Below, in pieces: positions 7,809 through 14,538 of a DNA stretch of 16,599 bases. Below the pieces are notes generated by a model. The model did no database searches, was not told the DNA's origin, and saw nothing but the letters and a program-made list of their open reading frames with translations. The translations under genes were made by a program, and so were the position numbers. Positions within the stretch are counted from its first letter, which is position 1; the number at the start of each line of letters is the position of its first letter. The stretch is taken from NCBI GenBank assembly GCA_002693605.1, contig NZQO01000026.1, forward strand, positions 1-16,599, written 5' to 3'. This DNA comes from Flavobacteriaceae bacterium (lineage in GTDB: Bacteria > Bacteroidota > Bacteroidia > Flavobacteriales > Flavobacteriaceae).

Positions 7809-8711
7809 ATGTCAGCTTTCAGCATTACCATACAGCCCACGAAAAACGATAGCATCGTAAAATTCGTCGCCAATTCATTCTTGACCCAGGCACGCAGCTT
7901 CGAGTTCAAGAATATCGATGAGGCTGCCGCCAGCCCCCTGGCCCAGCAGCTCTTCTACCTGCCCTTCGTAAAAACCGTATATATTTCACAGAATTTCGTG
8001 GCCATCGAGAAATTCAATATCGTAGAATGGGATACCGTTCAAGATGAAGTTTCAGAAGCTATTTCAGAATACCTGAACAGCGGCAAGCCAGTAATAACCG
8101 ATACGGAAACAAAAAAGAAAGTGCCCGTAAGCGTGTATGCCGAAATTACGCCCAATCCCGCGGTCATGAAATTTGTAGCCAACAAGCCCCTGGCCGACGG
8201 CACCTTCGAATTTAAGAACATTGACGAGGCGCAGCACGCGCCAATGGCCAAGCAACTATTCACGTTTCCCTTTGTCAAGGAAGTTTTCATTAGTGCCAAT
8301 TACGTGTCGGTCATGAAGTACAATATGGTGGAGTGGCAAGAGATTTCTATGGAACTCAGGGAATTTATCCGCACCTACATTGAAGAGGGCAAGACCATAT
8401 TGGAAGATGCCCTGTTGCAGGGTGAAAATGCCTCGCAAAGTACCTCAGCCACCACGCAGGCAAATTTCTCGGACATCGAGCAGGAAATTGCCTCTATTCT
8501 CGACGAGTACGTAAAGCCGGCAGTGGCGGGCGACGGTGGCCACATTGCACTAGATTCATACAACCCAGAAACGAAAACGGTAAAGGTAATCCTACAGGGC
8601 GCTTGTAGCGGTTGCCCCTCTTCTACCGTTACGCTCAAGAACGGCATACAGACTATGTTGCAGGAAATGCTACACGGCAAGGTGACCACCGTCGAGGCGA
8701 TAAACGGATAA
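7809..8711 (+). CDS. Nfu/NifU-like Fe-S cluster carrier with duplicated N-terminal domain
   Basis: 300-aa cytoplasmic protein predicted to bind a [4Fe-4S] cluster and pass it to client proteins. The C-terminal NifU-like domain (about residues 220-300) carries the cluster-binding CxxC at C266 and C269 (GACSGCPSSTVTLKNG). Before it lie two copies of the Nfu N-terminal domain, about residues 1-95 and 110-197. They are clearly homologous: KFVAN, FEFKNIDEA, FPFVK or LPFVK, and VEW recur in the same order. A Ser/Thr/Gln-rich linker (about 203-219) joins them to the Nfu domain. Typical Nfu proteins have at most one N domain, although double-N forms occur in Bacteroidota. The ATG at 7809 is chosen because it begins the domain and sits just after a consensus promoter; an in-frame TTG at 7731 would place the promoter inside the gene. 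It is divergent from the type B cargo gene. Confidence 0.93.
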   Translation: MSAFSITIQPTKNDSIVKFVANSFLTQARSFEFKNIDEAAASPLAQQLFYLPFVKTVYISQNFVAIEKFNIVEWDTVQDEVSEAISEYLNSGKPVITDTETKKKVPVSVYAEITPNPAVMKFVANKPLADGTFEFKNIDEAQHAPMAKQLFTFPFVKEVFISANYVSVMKYNMVEWQEISMELREFIRTYIEEGKTILEDALLQGENASQSTSATTQANFSDIEQEIASILDEYVKPAVAGDGGHIALDSYNPETKTVKVILQGACSGCPSSTVTLKNGIQTMLQEMLHGKVTTVEAING

Positions 8712-8730
8712 CGTTTCCGAAGGATTTAAC

Positions 8731-8762
8731 TTGATTTTCAGATTTTTCGGTTTTTAAAATTG
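8731..8762 (+). promoter_or_regulatory. Candidate promoter for the dodecin gene
   Basis: TTG at 8731-8733, a 21-nt spacer and TAAAATTG at 8755-8762 (seven of eight matches to TAnnTTTG). It lies in the 94-nt gap after nfu and 44 nt ahead of the dodecin ATG, so dodecin may have its own transcript. Pattern match only. Confidence 0.4.
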
Positions 8763-8805
8763 TATCTTCTTGGCAGAACAAAAACTAATTAAAAACCAGA
8801 AGAAT

Positions 8806-9006
8806 ATGGCAGTTTTAAAAGTAATTGAAATCATGGCGAATTCGACCGAAAGTTGGGAAGACGCCACCAGAAAAGCCGTTAAGCAAGCAGGAAAGAGCGT
8901 TAAAAATATTCGGTCTGCCTATGTACGCGAGCAAAGCGTTATCGTTAACGGCGACAATGTTACAGAATTTAGGGTTAACGTTAAAATTTCATTTGAAGTA
9001 AACTAA
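8806..9006 (+). CDS. Dodecin family flavin-binding protein
   Basis: 66-aa dodecin, a small protein that in characterised members assembles into a hollow dodecamer and binds flavins in pairs, acting as a flavin buffer or store. The sequence matches the family from end to end: VLKVIEIMANSTESWEDA, with the flavin-stacking tryptophan at W17, then a short helix, then VREQS with the conserved glutamine at Q43, and the closing strand TEFRVNVKISFEVN. The ATG at 8806 gives the normal length. An in-frame TTG at 8770 would add 12 residues not usual for dodecins and would sit nearly on the predicted transcription start. A strong hairpin terminator follows 23 nt after the stop. Confidence 0.95.
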   Translation: MAVLKVIEIMANSTESWEDATRKAVKQAGKSVKNIRSAYVREQSVIVNGDNVTEFRVNVKISFEVN

Positions 9007-9029
9007 ACCCGAATCGCCCTGGCGAGAAG

Positions 9030-9066
9030 AATACGCTTTTGTGTTTCAAAAGCGTATTTTTGTTTT
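9030..9066 (+). terminator. Rho-independent terminator after dodecin
   Basis: A perfect 12-bp inverted repeat (9030-9041 AATACGCTTTTG with 9047-9058) encloses the 5-nt loop TGTTT and is followed by a T-rich tail interrupted by one G. It ends 15 nt before the next ATG. Its 3' arm and tail contain TATTTTTG (9055-9062), a perfect match to the Bacteroidota -7 element. Confidence 0.88.
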
Positions 9067-9081
9067 CCAAAAAGTCTCAAA

Positions 9082-11193
9082 ATGCGTCTCATCGTCGTTA
9101 TAATAGCCCTTGCATTACTAAGTTGCAATTCAGAAAATAAAGAACCAGTGGAAACCCACCAATTTACCAACGAGCTTATCAACGAAACCAGTCCGTACTT
9201 GCTCCAGCACGCCCATAACCCGGTAAACTGGAAGCCTTGGAACGACAACACCTTACAAGAGGCGAAGCGCGAGAACAAGCTCATGATCGTGAGCATAGGT
9301 TATGCAGCCTGCCATTGGTGCCATGTGATGGAGCGTGAAAGCTTTGAGGACAGCACGGTGGCCTCTGTAATGAACCGCGATTTTATTTCGGTAAAGGTAG
9401 ACCGCGAGGAGCGACCCGATGTAGACCAAGTGTATATCAATGCGGTGCAGCTAATGACTGGCGGTGCCGGCTGGCCCCTTAACGTTATTACTCTCCCTGA
9501 CGGACGCCCAGTTTGGGGTGGCACCTACTTCAAGAAGGACGATTGGATGGCCCGTATCCAGCAAATCCAGGAATTGTACGAGAGCGAGCCCGAGCGGCTC
9601 GAGGGTTATGCCTCCACATCTCAAGAGGGAATACGCAGCATGGATTTAATAGAGCGCCAGCAGGGCGACGTCGATTTTTCCAGCTACGACACCAACACGC
9701 TCGTGGAGACGTGGAAAAAAAGCCTCGATATCACCTTTGGCGGCTACAACCGGGCCCCTAAATTCATGATGCCCAATAATTGGGAATTCCTCCTGCGCTA
9801 TGCCGTTCAGAGCGAAGATTCCGAATTGCTGCGCCAGGTAAACAATACCTTAACCAAAATGGCCTATGGTGGCATATACGATCCCGTTGCAGGCGGCTTT
9901 TCACGCTATAGTGTGGATGAAAAATGGCACGTGCCCCATTTCGAGAAAATGCTGTACGACAATGCCCAACTTGTAAGCCTCTATAGCAACGCTTATTTAG
10001 TTACCAAAAATCCGCTGTATGAAGAAGTGGTAGCCGAAACTTTGTCGTTCATTGCCACCGATATGACCACGGCGGAAGGCGCATTCTACTCCTCGCTCGA
10101 TGCGGACAGCGAGACCGCCGAGGGCGCTCTGGAAGAGGGAGCGTATTACGTCTTCGGAAAAGAGGAACTGCAGAACTTGCTGGGCCCCGATTTTGAAATT
10201 TTTCAAACTTACTATAACATAAACCCGTACGGTTTGTGGGAGGACGGGCGTTACGTGTTGATTCGCAATAAGAGCGATGCCGAAATACAGGCTGTTCATA
10301 ACATTTCGGCAACCGAGCTAAAACAAAAGAAGAAGCGGTGGAAGCAATTGCTCGCCCAGCACCGCAGCAAGCGCGCGAAGCCGCGGCTGGACGATAAGAC
10401 CTTAACCTCCTGGAATGGATTGATGATTTCCGGATACGTGGATGCCTACAGGGCATTTCAAAAAAAGGACTATTTGGAGGCAGCCAAGAAAAACGCGAAT
10501 TTTATTGTTGACAATCAGCTGCGCACCGATGGGACGTTATGGCATACCTATAAAAATGGGAAGAGCAGTATTAATGGCTACCTAGAAGACTACGCCTCGG
10601 TCGTGGAAGGATTTATAGCATTGTACGAGGTTACGCTAGACAGCAAATGGCTGGACAAGGCAAAAGAGCTGACCGATGTGGCATTCACCCATTTTTACGA
10701 TCCATCGTCGGGAATGTTCCACTTTACATCTTCTGCAGATACCAAACTGATTGCGCGCAACGTAGAGTACCGGGACAATGTTATTCCGGCGTCGAACTCC
10801 ATCTTCGCTAAAAACCTGTTCAAACTGGGACATTATTACGACGTTCCAAAATATGGCGAAACGGCGCGCCAAATGCTGAAGAATGTCCTGCCTGAAACCG
10901 AACATTACCCCATGGGCTTCTCCAACTGGCTGGACCTACTTTTAAACTACAAATCTAAATTTTACGAGGTGGTCGTTGTGGGCCCCGAGGCTACCGGGAC
11001 CGTGGCGCAACTAACGCAGCACTACCTGCCCAACATTTTACTTGCCGGCAGCACCGGCAATAGTGTTCAATATTTGACCGAGGGACGCTACGTACAGAAC
11101 AGGACGCTCATTTACGTGTGTATGAACAACACGTGTAAATTACCAATATCAGAAACAAAAAAAGCTATAGAATCAATTAAAATTTCAATGTAA
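9082..11193 (+). CDS. DUF255/thioredoxin-fold protein (YyaL / SSP411-like), predicted lipoprotein
   Basis: 703-aa protein of the family that joins an N-terminal thioredoxin-like domain (DUF255) to an alpha/alpha-barrel resembling sugar epimerases and glycosidases; its biochemical role is not established. Residues 1-15 form a lipoprotein signal with lipobox LLSC (C15), so this copy is probably exported and lipid-anchored. The acidic residues after the cysteine could favour outer-membrane or surface placement (inference). The family signature starts at about residue 30 ([21 protein letters not shown]). The redox-type motif is C77-H-W-C80 in [15 protein letters not shown], followed by [10 protein letters not shown] and GWPLNVI. 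The barrel contains [50 protein letters not shown] and GYLEDYASV. The length is usual and there is no frameshift. The mscS-like gene follows after 3 nt, suggesting cotranscription. Confidence 0.92.
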   Translation: MRLIVVIIALALLSCNSENKEPVETHQFTNELINETSPYLLQHAHNPVNWKPWNDNTLQEAKRENKLMIVSIGYAACHWCHVMERESFEDSTVASVMNRDFISVKVDREERPDVDQVYINAVQLMTGGAGWPLNVITLPDGRPVWGGTYFKKDDWMARIQQIQELYESEPERLEGYASTSQEGIRSMDLIERQQGDVDFSSYDTNTLVETWKKSLDITFGGYNRAPKFMMPNNWEFLLRYAVQSEDSELLRQVNNTLTKMAYGGIYDPVAGGFSRYSVDEKWHVPHFEKMLYDNAQLVSLYSNAYLVTKNPLYEEVVAETLSFIATDMTTAEGAFYSSLDADSETAEGALEEGAYYVFGKEELQNLLGPDFEIFQTYYNINPYGLWEDGRYVLIRNKSDAEIQAVHNISATELKQKKKRWKQLLAQHRSKRAKPRLDDKTLTSWNGLMISGYVDAYRAFQKKDYLEAAKKNANFIVDNQLRTDGTLWHTYKNGKSSINGYLEDYASVVEGFIALYEVTLDSKWLDKAKELTDVAFTHFYDPSSGMFHFTSSADTKLIARNVEYRDNVIPASNSIFAKNLFKLGHYYDVPKYGETARQMLKNVLPETEHYPMGFSNWLDLLLNYKSKFYEVVVVGPEATGTVAQLTQHYLPNILLAGSTGNSVQYLTEGRYVQNRTLIYVCMNNTCKLPISETKKAIESIKISM

Positions 11194-11196
11194 ACT

Positions 11197-12030
11197 ATGG
11201 ATAAATTCGGAAATCTTGAAACCTATGTAGAAGAATACGGACAAAAACTAATCGATTTTCTGCCAGATCTATTGGCCGCGATACTGATATTGCTCGTCGG
11301 TCTATGGATTATCAGGATTATAAATCGGTTCGTCAATAAATTTTTCAAGAAGAAAGAATACGACATTACCCTCGAAAATTTCGCCCAGAGCATTATTGAC
11401 TGGGGACTTAAAATTCTACTATTTGTGCTGGTGGTGACGCAGTTGGGCGTAGAATCGGCGTCGCTCGTGGCAATCATCGGTGCGGCAGGTCTCGCCATTG
11501 GCCTGGCACTGCAGGGGTCGTTGGCCAACTTTGCCGGTGGTGTCCTCATATTGCTCATAAAACCCTTTCGGGTGGGCGATTTTATTTCGGCCCAAAGCGT
11601 AGACGGAACGGTAAAGGAAATTTCGATCTTCAATACAAAACTTACCACATTTGGCAACCAACTGGCCATTATTCCCAACGGAAAGCTAAGCAACGACACC
11701 ATAATAAACTATACCGAAGAAGGCATACGGAGGGAAGCAATGACCTTTGGCATAAGTTATGACAGCAATATAAAGGAAGCCAAGGAAATTCTCCTAGGCT
11801 TAACCAACGAGCAAGAAACAGTACTGCAACTGGAAGACAAGGCACCTATGGTCGTGGTGAGCGAACTTGCCGATAGCTCGGTAAACCTCTCGCTCAGGTA
11901 CTGGGCCAAGAACGAAGATTTCTGGAATTTAAGATGGACCATTTTAGAGGAAGGCAAACGTCGATTGGAGGCCGCGGGCATCGTTATTCCGTTCCCCCAA
12001 AGAGATGTGCACTTGGTTCAGAATAATTAG
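11197..12030 (+). CDS. Small-conductance mechanosensitive channel, MscS family
   Basis: 277-aa inner-membrane channel that in this family opens on membrane tension and releases solutes during osmotic downshock. Three transmembrane segments are visible: about 21-43 (LLAAILILLVGLWIIRI), 65-84 (SIIDWGLKILLFVLVV) and the pore helix at about 88-122. The pore helix has the Gly/Ala packing typical of MscS (IIGAAGLAIGLALQGSLANFAGG), ending in KPFRVGDFI. The beta domain follows with the signature IPNGKLSNDTIINYT at about 163-177, then the mixed cytoplasmic vestibule domain, ending in IPFPQRDVHL. The size matches the minimal E. coli-type MscS. It begins 3 nt after the DUF255 gene and appears to be the last gene of that pair; no clear terminator follows it. 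Confidence 0.94.
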   Translation: MDKFGNLETYVEEYGQKLIDFLPDLLAAILILLVGLWIIRIINRFVNKFFKKKEYDITLENFAQSIIDWGLKILLFVLVVTQLGVESASLVAIIGAAGLAIGLALQGSLANFAGGVLILLIKPFRVGDFISAQSVDGTVKEISIFNTKLTTFGNQLAIIPNGKLSNDTIINYTEEGIRREAMTFGISYDSNIKEAKEILLGLTNEQETVLQLEDKAPMVVVSELADSSVNLSLRYWAKNEDFWNLRWTILEEGKRRLEAAGIVIPFPQRDVHLVQNN

Positions 12031-12064
12031 AACCATTTTAACAGTTTTAATAGAATTGTTTGGC

Positions 12065-12072
12065 TATATTCG
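12065..12072 (+). promoter_or_regulatory. Possible -7 element before the first tandem secreted paralog
   Basis: TATATTCG matches TAnnTTTG at seven of eight positions. It occupies the same place, 28 nt before the ATG, as the perfect TATATTTG before the second paralog, and both follow TTTGGC. No convincing upstream TTG was found, so this rests mainly on that parallel. Confidence 0.3.
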
Positions 12073-12100
12073 CGAACTTGTTCATTAAAAAATAAATTGC

Positions 12101-12793
12101 ATGAAATCATTACACTTGTTTTCGCTGTTGTTCTTCACAACGCTTTTAACTACTTTCTCACAAGCACAGTCTATTGACGATCGCCCTGTGCTAGAGGAGT
12201 TTATCTCTACACAAAAGGCCGCCGCGGCGCCCGATGCTAGTTACGCCGGCTCGCCCTATGCCGATCCTATTTTCCAGAAGGGAAATGTTTTCAAGAATGG
12301 AAAACTGCTTGCCAGCAACGTTGGGCTGCGCTACAATGCACTGCGCGACGAAATGGAACTGAAGCAAATTAACTCTTCAGATATGCAAACCAAGGTTTTG
12401 GTACGTGCTGAAGACATCTACGTGCGTATTGGCAACGATACCTTCGTGTTCTTGCCCAATACCGGCGAGGACAACATAGGCGGCTACTTTATGGTGTTGC
12501 ACGAAGGTTCTAAAATGAACGTTTATAAGAAGCTGAAAAAGGAATTTATCGAGGGCAAAAAGTCTATCAATACCATGACGCGAGACGTACCCCCTTCCTA
12601 TAAAGATGACGAGGTTCTTTTTGTGAGTTACGCAGATGGCTCGTTGGAAGAGGTGCCTGGCAGCCGAAACAAGAAGTTGTCGTTATTCAATTCTGGCAAA
12701 AAGGAATTGAAGCAACACATACGTGACAACCGATTAAACATCAACAAGGAATACAACTTCCTTAAACTCGTAAAACACTACAACGAGCTATAA
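12101..12793 (+). CDS. Secreted protein of unknown function, tandem paralog A
   Basis: 230-aa protein not assigned to a named family. Residues 1-22 are a signal peptide (hydrophobic core, SQA before Gln), so it is exported to the periplasm or beyond; no lipobox and no T9SS sorting domain are present. It is clearly homologous to the next gene. Shared points include YAGSPYADP (48-56), KLLASNVGLRYN (68-79), a DE-x-E-x-K stretch (83-88), DIYVRI..DTFVFLP (105-119), GGYFMVLHEG (127-136), SRNKKL (188-193) and a C-terminal HYNEL. The run of predicted strands followed by a charged helical end suggests a compact beta-rich domain. It starts 70 nt after mscS. Related hypothetical proteins seem to be common in Flavobacteriaceae, from memory rather than a search. 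Function unknown. Confidence 0.85.
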   Translation: MKSLHLFSLLFFTTLLTTFSQAQSIDDRPVLEEFISTQKAAAAPDASYAGSPYADPIFQKGNVFKNGKLLASNVGLRYNALRDEMELKQINSSDMQTKVLVRAEDIYVRIGNDTFVFLPNTGEDNIGGYFMVLHEGSKMNVYKKLKKEFIEGKKSINTMTRDVPPSYKDDEVLFVSYADGSLEEVPGSRNKKLSLFNSGKKELKQHIRDNRLNINKEYNFLKLVKHYNEL

Positions 12794-12806
12794 AATTCTC
12801 AATCTA

Positions 12807-12839
12807 TTGGCGCCGAGTTTAATTTTGGCAATATATTTG
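12807..12839 (+). promoter_or_regulatory. Candidate promoter for tandem paralog B
   Basis: TTG at 12807-12809, a 22-nt spacer and a perfect TATATTTG at 12832-12839 fit the Bacteroidota promoter pattern. The ATG lies 25 nt further on. This suggests paralog B can be transcribed independently of paralog A. Confidence 0.5.
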
Positions 12840-12864
12840 CAAGGCAATAGATAAATTTAGAATT

Positions 12865-13599
12865 ATGAAAAAAATAATATTTACTGGATTAATCCTAGCC
12901 TTTGCCGCACAGCTTAACCTAGTGCAGGCACAAGTATGGGACAGGCAGTTTACCGCAGAGTTATTTAGGTTAGACGAGGAGATAAAGCGAAACGAGCTGG
13001 GCGTCGATTTTGAAGACCCCACTATGTATACCGGCTCCCCCTACAGCCACCCATCCTATTTAATGGGAAAAATCTATAAGGACAATGAGTTGCTGGCAGA
13101 TGACGTAGCCTTGCGTTACAACGTTATGGCAGATGAGCTTGAGGTAAAGCGCACGCTAGCATCGCCTATGAGTGATGCGCGCATGCTTACGAAATCACCA
13201 GATATCTATGTAAAAATTGCAGAGGATATCTTCGTGTTCGTTCCTTATAAAGGGGGCGTAGAAGGCGGCGGTTACTTTGAAGTGCTGTATGAAGGGACGA
13301 ATATCGATTTGTTCAAAAAGCACATGAAGGACTTCACCCCGGCAAAACCGGCAACCACCTCAATTACAAGGCCGGTTCCCGCAAAGTTTGCCGACGAGCC
13401 CGTGTACTATTTGGTAACCAAGGCCGGAAAGTTTTATGAAATGCCAAACTCACGAAGCAAAAAGCTGAAGGTCTTCGGAAGCAATAAGGACCTAATCAAG
13501 GACTACGTAAAGGATAATGGGCTAGACCTTAACAACCAGGCCGATCTAGAGCGAACGGTACGGTACTACGACAATGAATTATCGAAAGATTCCGAATAG
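12865..13599 (+). CDS. Secreted protein of unknown function, tandem paralog B
   Basis: 244-aa paralog of the preceding protein. Residues 1-22 are a signal peptide (VQA before Gln). It keeps the same landmarks in the same order: YTGSPYSHP (55-63), ELLADDVALRYN (75-86), ADELEVKR (89-96), DIYVKI..DIFVFVP (113-127), GGGYFEVLYEG (134-144), NSRSKKL (195-201) and a near-terminal YYDNELS. It differs in a longer segment before the YTGSPY motif and a short acidic C-terminal extension. By eye the two are well diverged, so the duplication is not recent, yet spacing and motif order are kept. A strong terminator follows 24 nt after the stop. No known catalytic motif, metal-binding cluster or anchor is visible. 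Function unknown. Confidence 0.85.
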   Translation: MKKIIFTGLILAFAAQLNLVQAQVWDRQFTAELFRLDEEIKRNELGVDFEDPTMYTGSPYSHPSYLMGKIYKDNELLADDVALRYNVMADELEVKRTLASPMSDARMLTKSPDIYVKIAEDIFVFVPYKGGVEGGGYFEVLYEGTNIDLFKKHMKDFTPAKPATTSITRPVPAKFADEPVYYLVTKAGKFYEMPNSRSKKLKVFGSNKDLIKDYVKDNGLDLNNQADLERTVRYYDNELSKDSE

Positions 13600-13623
13600 G
13601 AATTTAGTTGATTAATTAGTACG

Positions 13624-13651
13624 GGCGTTGCAGGTTGCAACGCCTTTTTTT
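13624..13651 (+). terminator. Rho-independent terminator after the tandem paralogs
   Basis: A perfect 9-bp GC-rich stem (GGCGTTGCA at 13624-13632 with 13636-13644) and a 3-nt loop are followed by seven Ts. On the opposite strand the hairpin is not followed by a T tract, so it should act mainly on plus-strand transcripts. Confidence 0.9.
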
Positions 13652-13655
13652 ATGG

Positions 13656-13881
13656 TCACTTTTCCCGTTTCTCCAATTCCTGTGGAAAAACGGAAGGATA
13701 GATAGGTACCCAGGCGCTTGTAAAACTGTTTGGAGAATGATTCGGCACTGTTAAAGCCGCAATTGGGTGGTATCGCCTTTATGGTATATTTCAGAAGCTG
13801 TGGATTCTGCTTCAGCTCTTTTACGATATGGTTTATATGAAGGCAATTAATATAATTTGATACACTTCGGAAAACCGCTAC
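13656..13881 (-). pseudogene. Remnant of an AraC-family C-terminal DNA-binding domain
   Basis: The minus-strand frame through 13863-13684 encodes a recognisable AraC-type double helix-turn-helix: SNYINCLHINHIVKELK, then NPQLLKYTIKAI, then CGFNSAESFSKQFYKRLG. Flavobacterial AraC regulators typically have very similar sequence here (for example LLKYTIKAIAxExGFNSAESFSKAFYKxTG, from memory). Three signs of decay are seen. There is no start codon and no upstream ligand-sensing part. Helix residues are replaced by PPN before CGF. After about base 13684 the family-like tail QELEKREK and a TGA stop (13658-13656) continue only in a different frame. The relic lies in the gap between the tandem-paralog terminator and tsaB; the start of its frame may overlap the tsaB 3' end. 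It is probably not expressed as a working regulator. Confidence 0.72.
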
Positions 13882-14537
13882 TTCGAAATAAAATCTTTTA
13901 AGTAGAATGGCTCGAAATAGGCGACATTTACGGTGTTGTCTATTTTGAATAGTGCGTGTGCCAAAGGAACCATTTGTGTGGCAGAGGGCATTGCGCCGGT
14001 GTAGAAATGGGCGTTGCCGTGCGAACAGATGGTTTGATATTTGGCGGCGCCACTTCCCAAGAACAAGGTACGGCCCTTGTCTAAATATTCTTGGTACAAA
14101 TCGGCCTCCAGCACCTCGGCCCGTACCTCTCGAATTTCTTCCCCCTGGGAATTATATACCGCCGAATACACCTCCATCCTCCGGGCGTCGAGCATTGGGA
14201 TTATAAAATCGTGCCCCGAAGAGCCTTGCGCCGCCAGCGATTGCAGAGTGGGTATGGCCAATAGCGGTATGTCCAGCGCAAAACAGAGCCCCTTGGCGGC
14301 CGAGACACCTATTCTTAGACCAGTATACGAGCCTGGGCCCTTACTAACGGCAATGGCATTAAGCTTGGGCTTTGGCACTTGCGCCTCGGCCAGAACTTCC
14401 TCGATAAATACGTGTAAGCGCTCGGCATGGGAATACTCCTTGCTATTATCTTCCCGTAACGCAATAACGCTTCCGTTTAACGAAAGCGCTACTGAGCAAT
14501 TTGTAGTTGCCGTCTCTATACAGAGTATATAGGTCAT
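13878..14537 (-). CDS. tsaB: TsaB, tRNA threonylcarbamoyladenosine biosynthesis protein
   Basis: 219-aa ASKHA-fold partner of TsaD in making N6-threonylcarbamoyladenosine (t6A) at position 37 of ANN-decoding tRNAs; TsaB itself is the non-catalytic scaffold. The N-terminal ILCIETATTNCSVAL is the family start. SHAERLHVFIEEVL follows at about 36-49, and the hallmark AVSKGPGSYTGLRIGVSAAKGL is at about 63-84, then IPTLQSLA. The C terminus YFEPFYLKDFISK is typical of the Bacteroidota form. The ATG at 14537 lies one base after the adaptor stop codon, so tsaB is almost certainly translated from the efflux transcript. The AraC remnant begins at its 3' end. Confidence 0.95.
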   Translation of the reverse strand: MTYILCIETATTNCSVALSLNGSVIALREDNSKEYSHAERLHVFIEEVLAEAQVPKPKLNAIAVSKGPGSYTGLRIGVSAAKGLCFALDIPLLAIPTLQSLAAQGSSGHDFIIPMLDARRMEVYSAVYNSQGEEIREVRAEVLEADLYQEYLDKGRTLFLGSGAAKYQTICSHGNAHFYTGAMPSATQMVPLAHALFKIDNTVNVAYFEPFYLKDFISK

Positions 14538-14538
14538 A

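Noticed and set aside
8711..8760. Possible terminator hairpin (CCGAA with TTCGG) after nfu
   Set aside because: The stem is only 5 bp with a long loop and no following T tract.
8770..8805. 12-residue extension of dodecin from a TTG
   Set aside because: Dodecins normally start as this one does at the ATG at 8806, and the extension coincides with the likely transcript start.
13612..13655. Continuation of the AraC-remnant frame through the terminator to a TAA at 13612
   Set aside because: This stretch encodes the hairpin inverted repeat, not AraC sequence; the family-like tail and stop are in another frame ending at 13656.
13952..14532. Plus-strand open frames of 84 and 163 codons across tsaB
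   Set aside because: They are antisense to a complete, well-recognised tsaB and show no family features.
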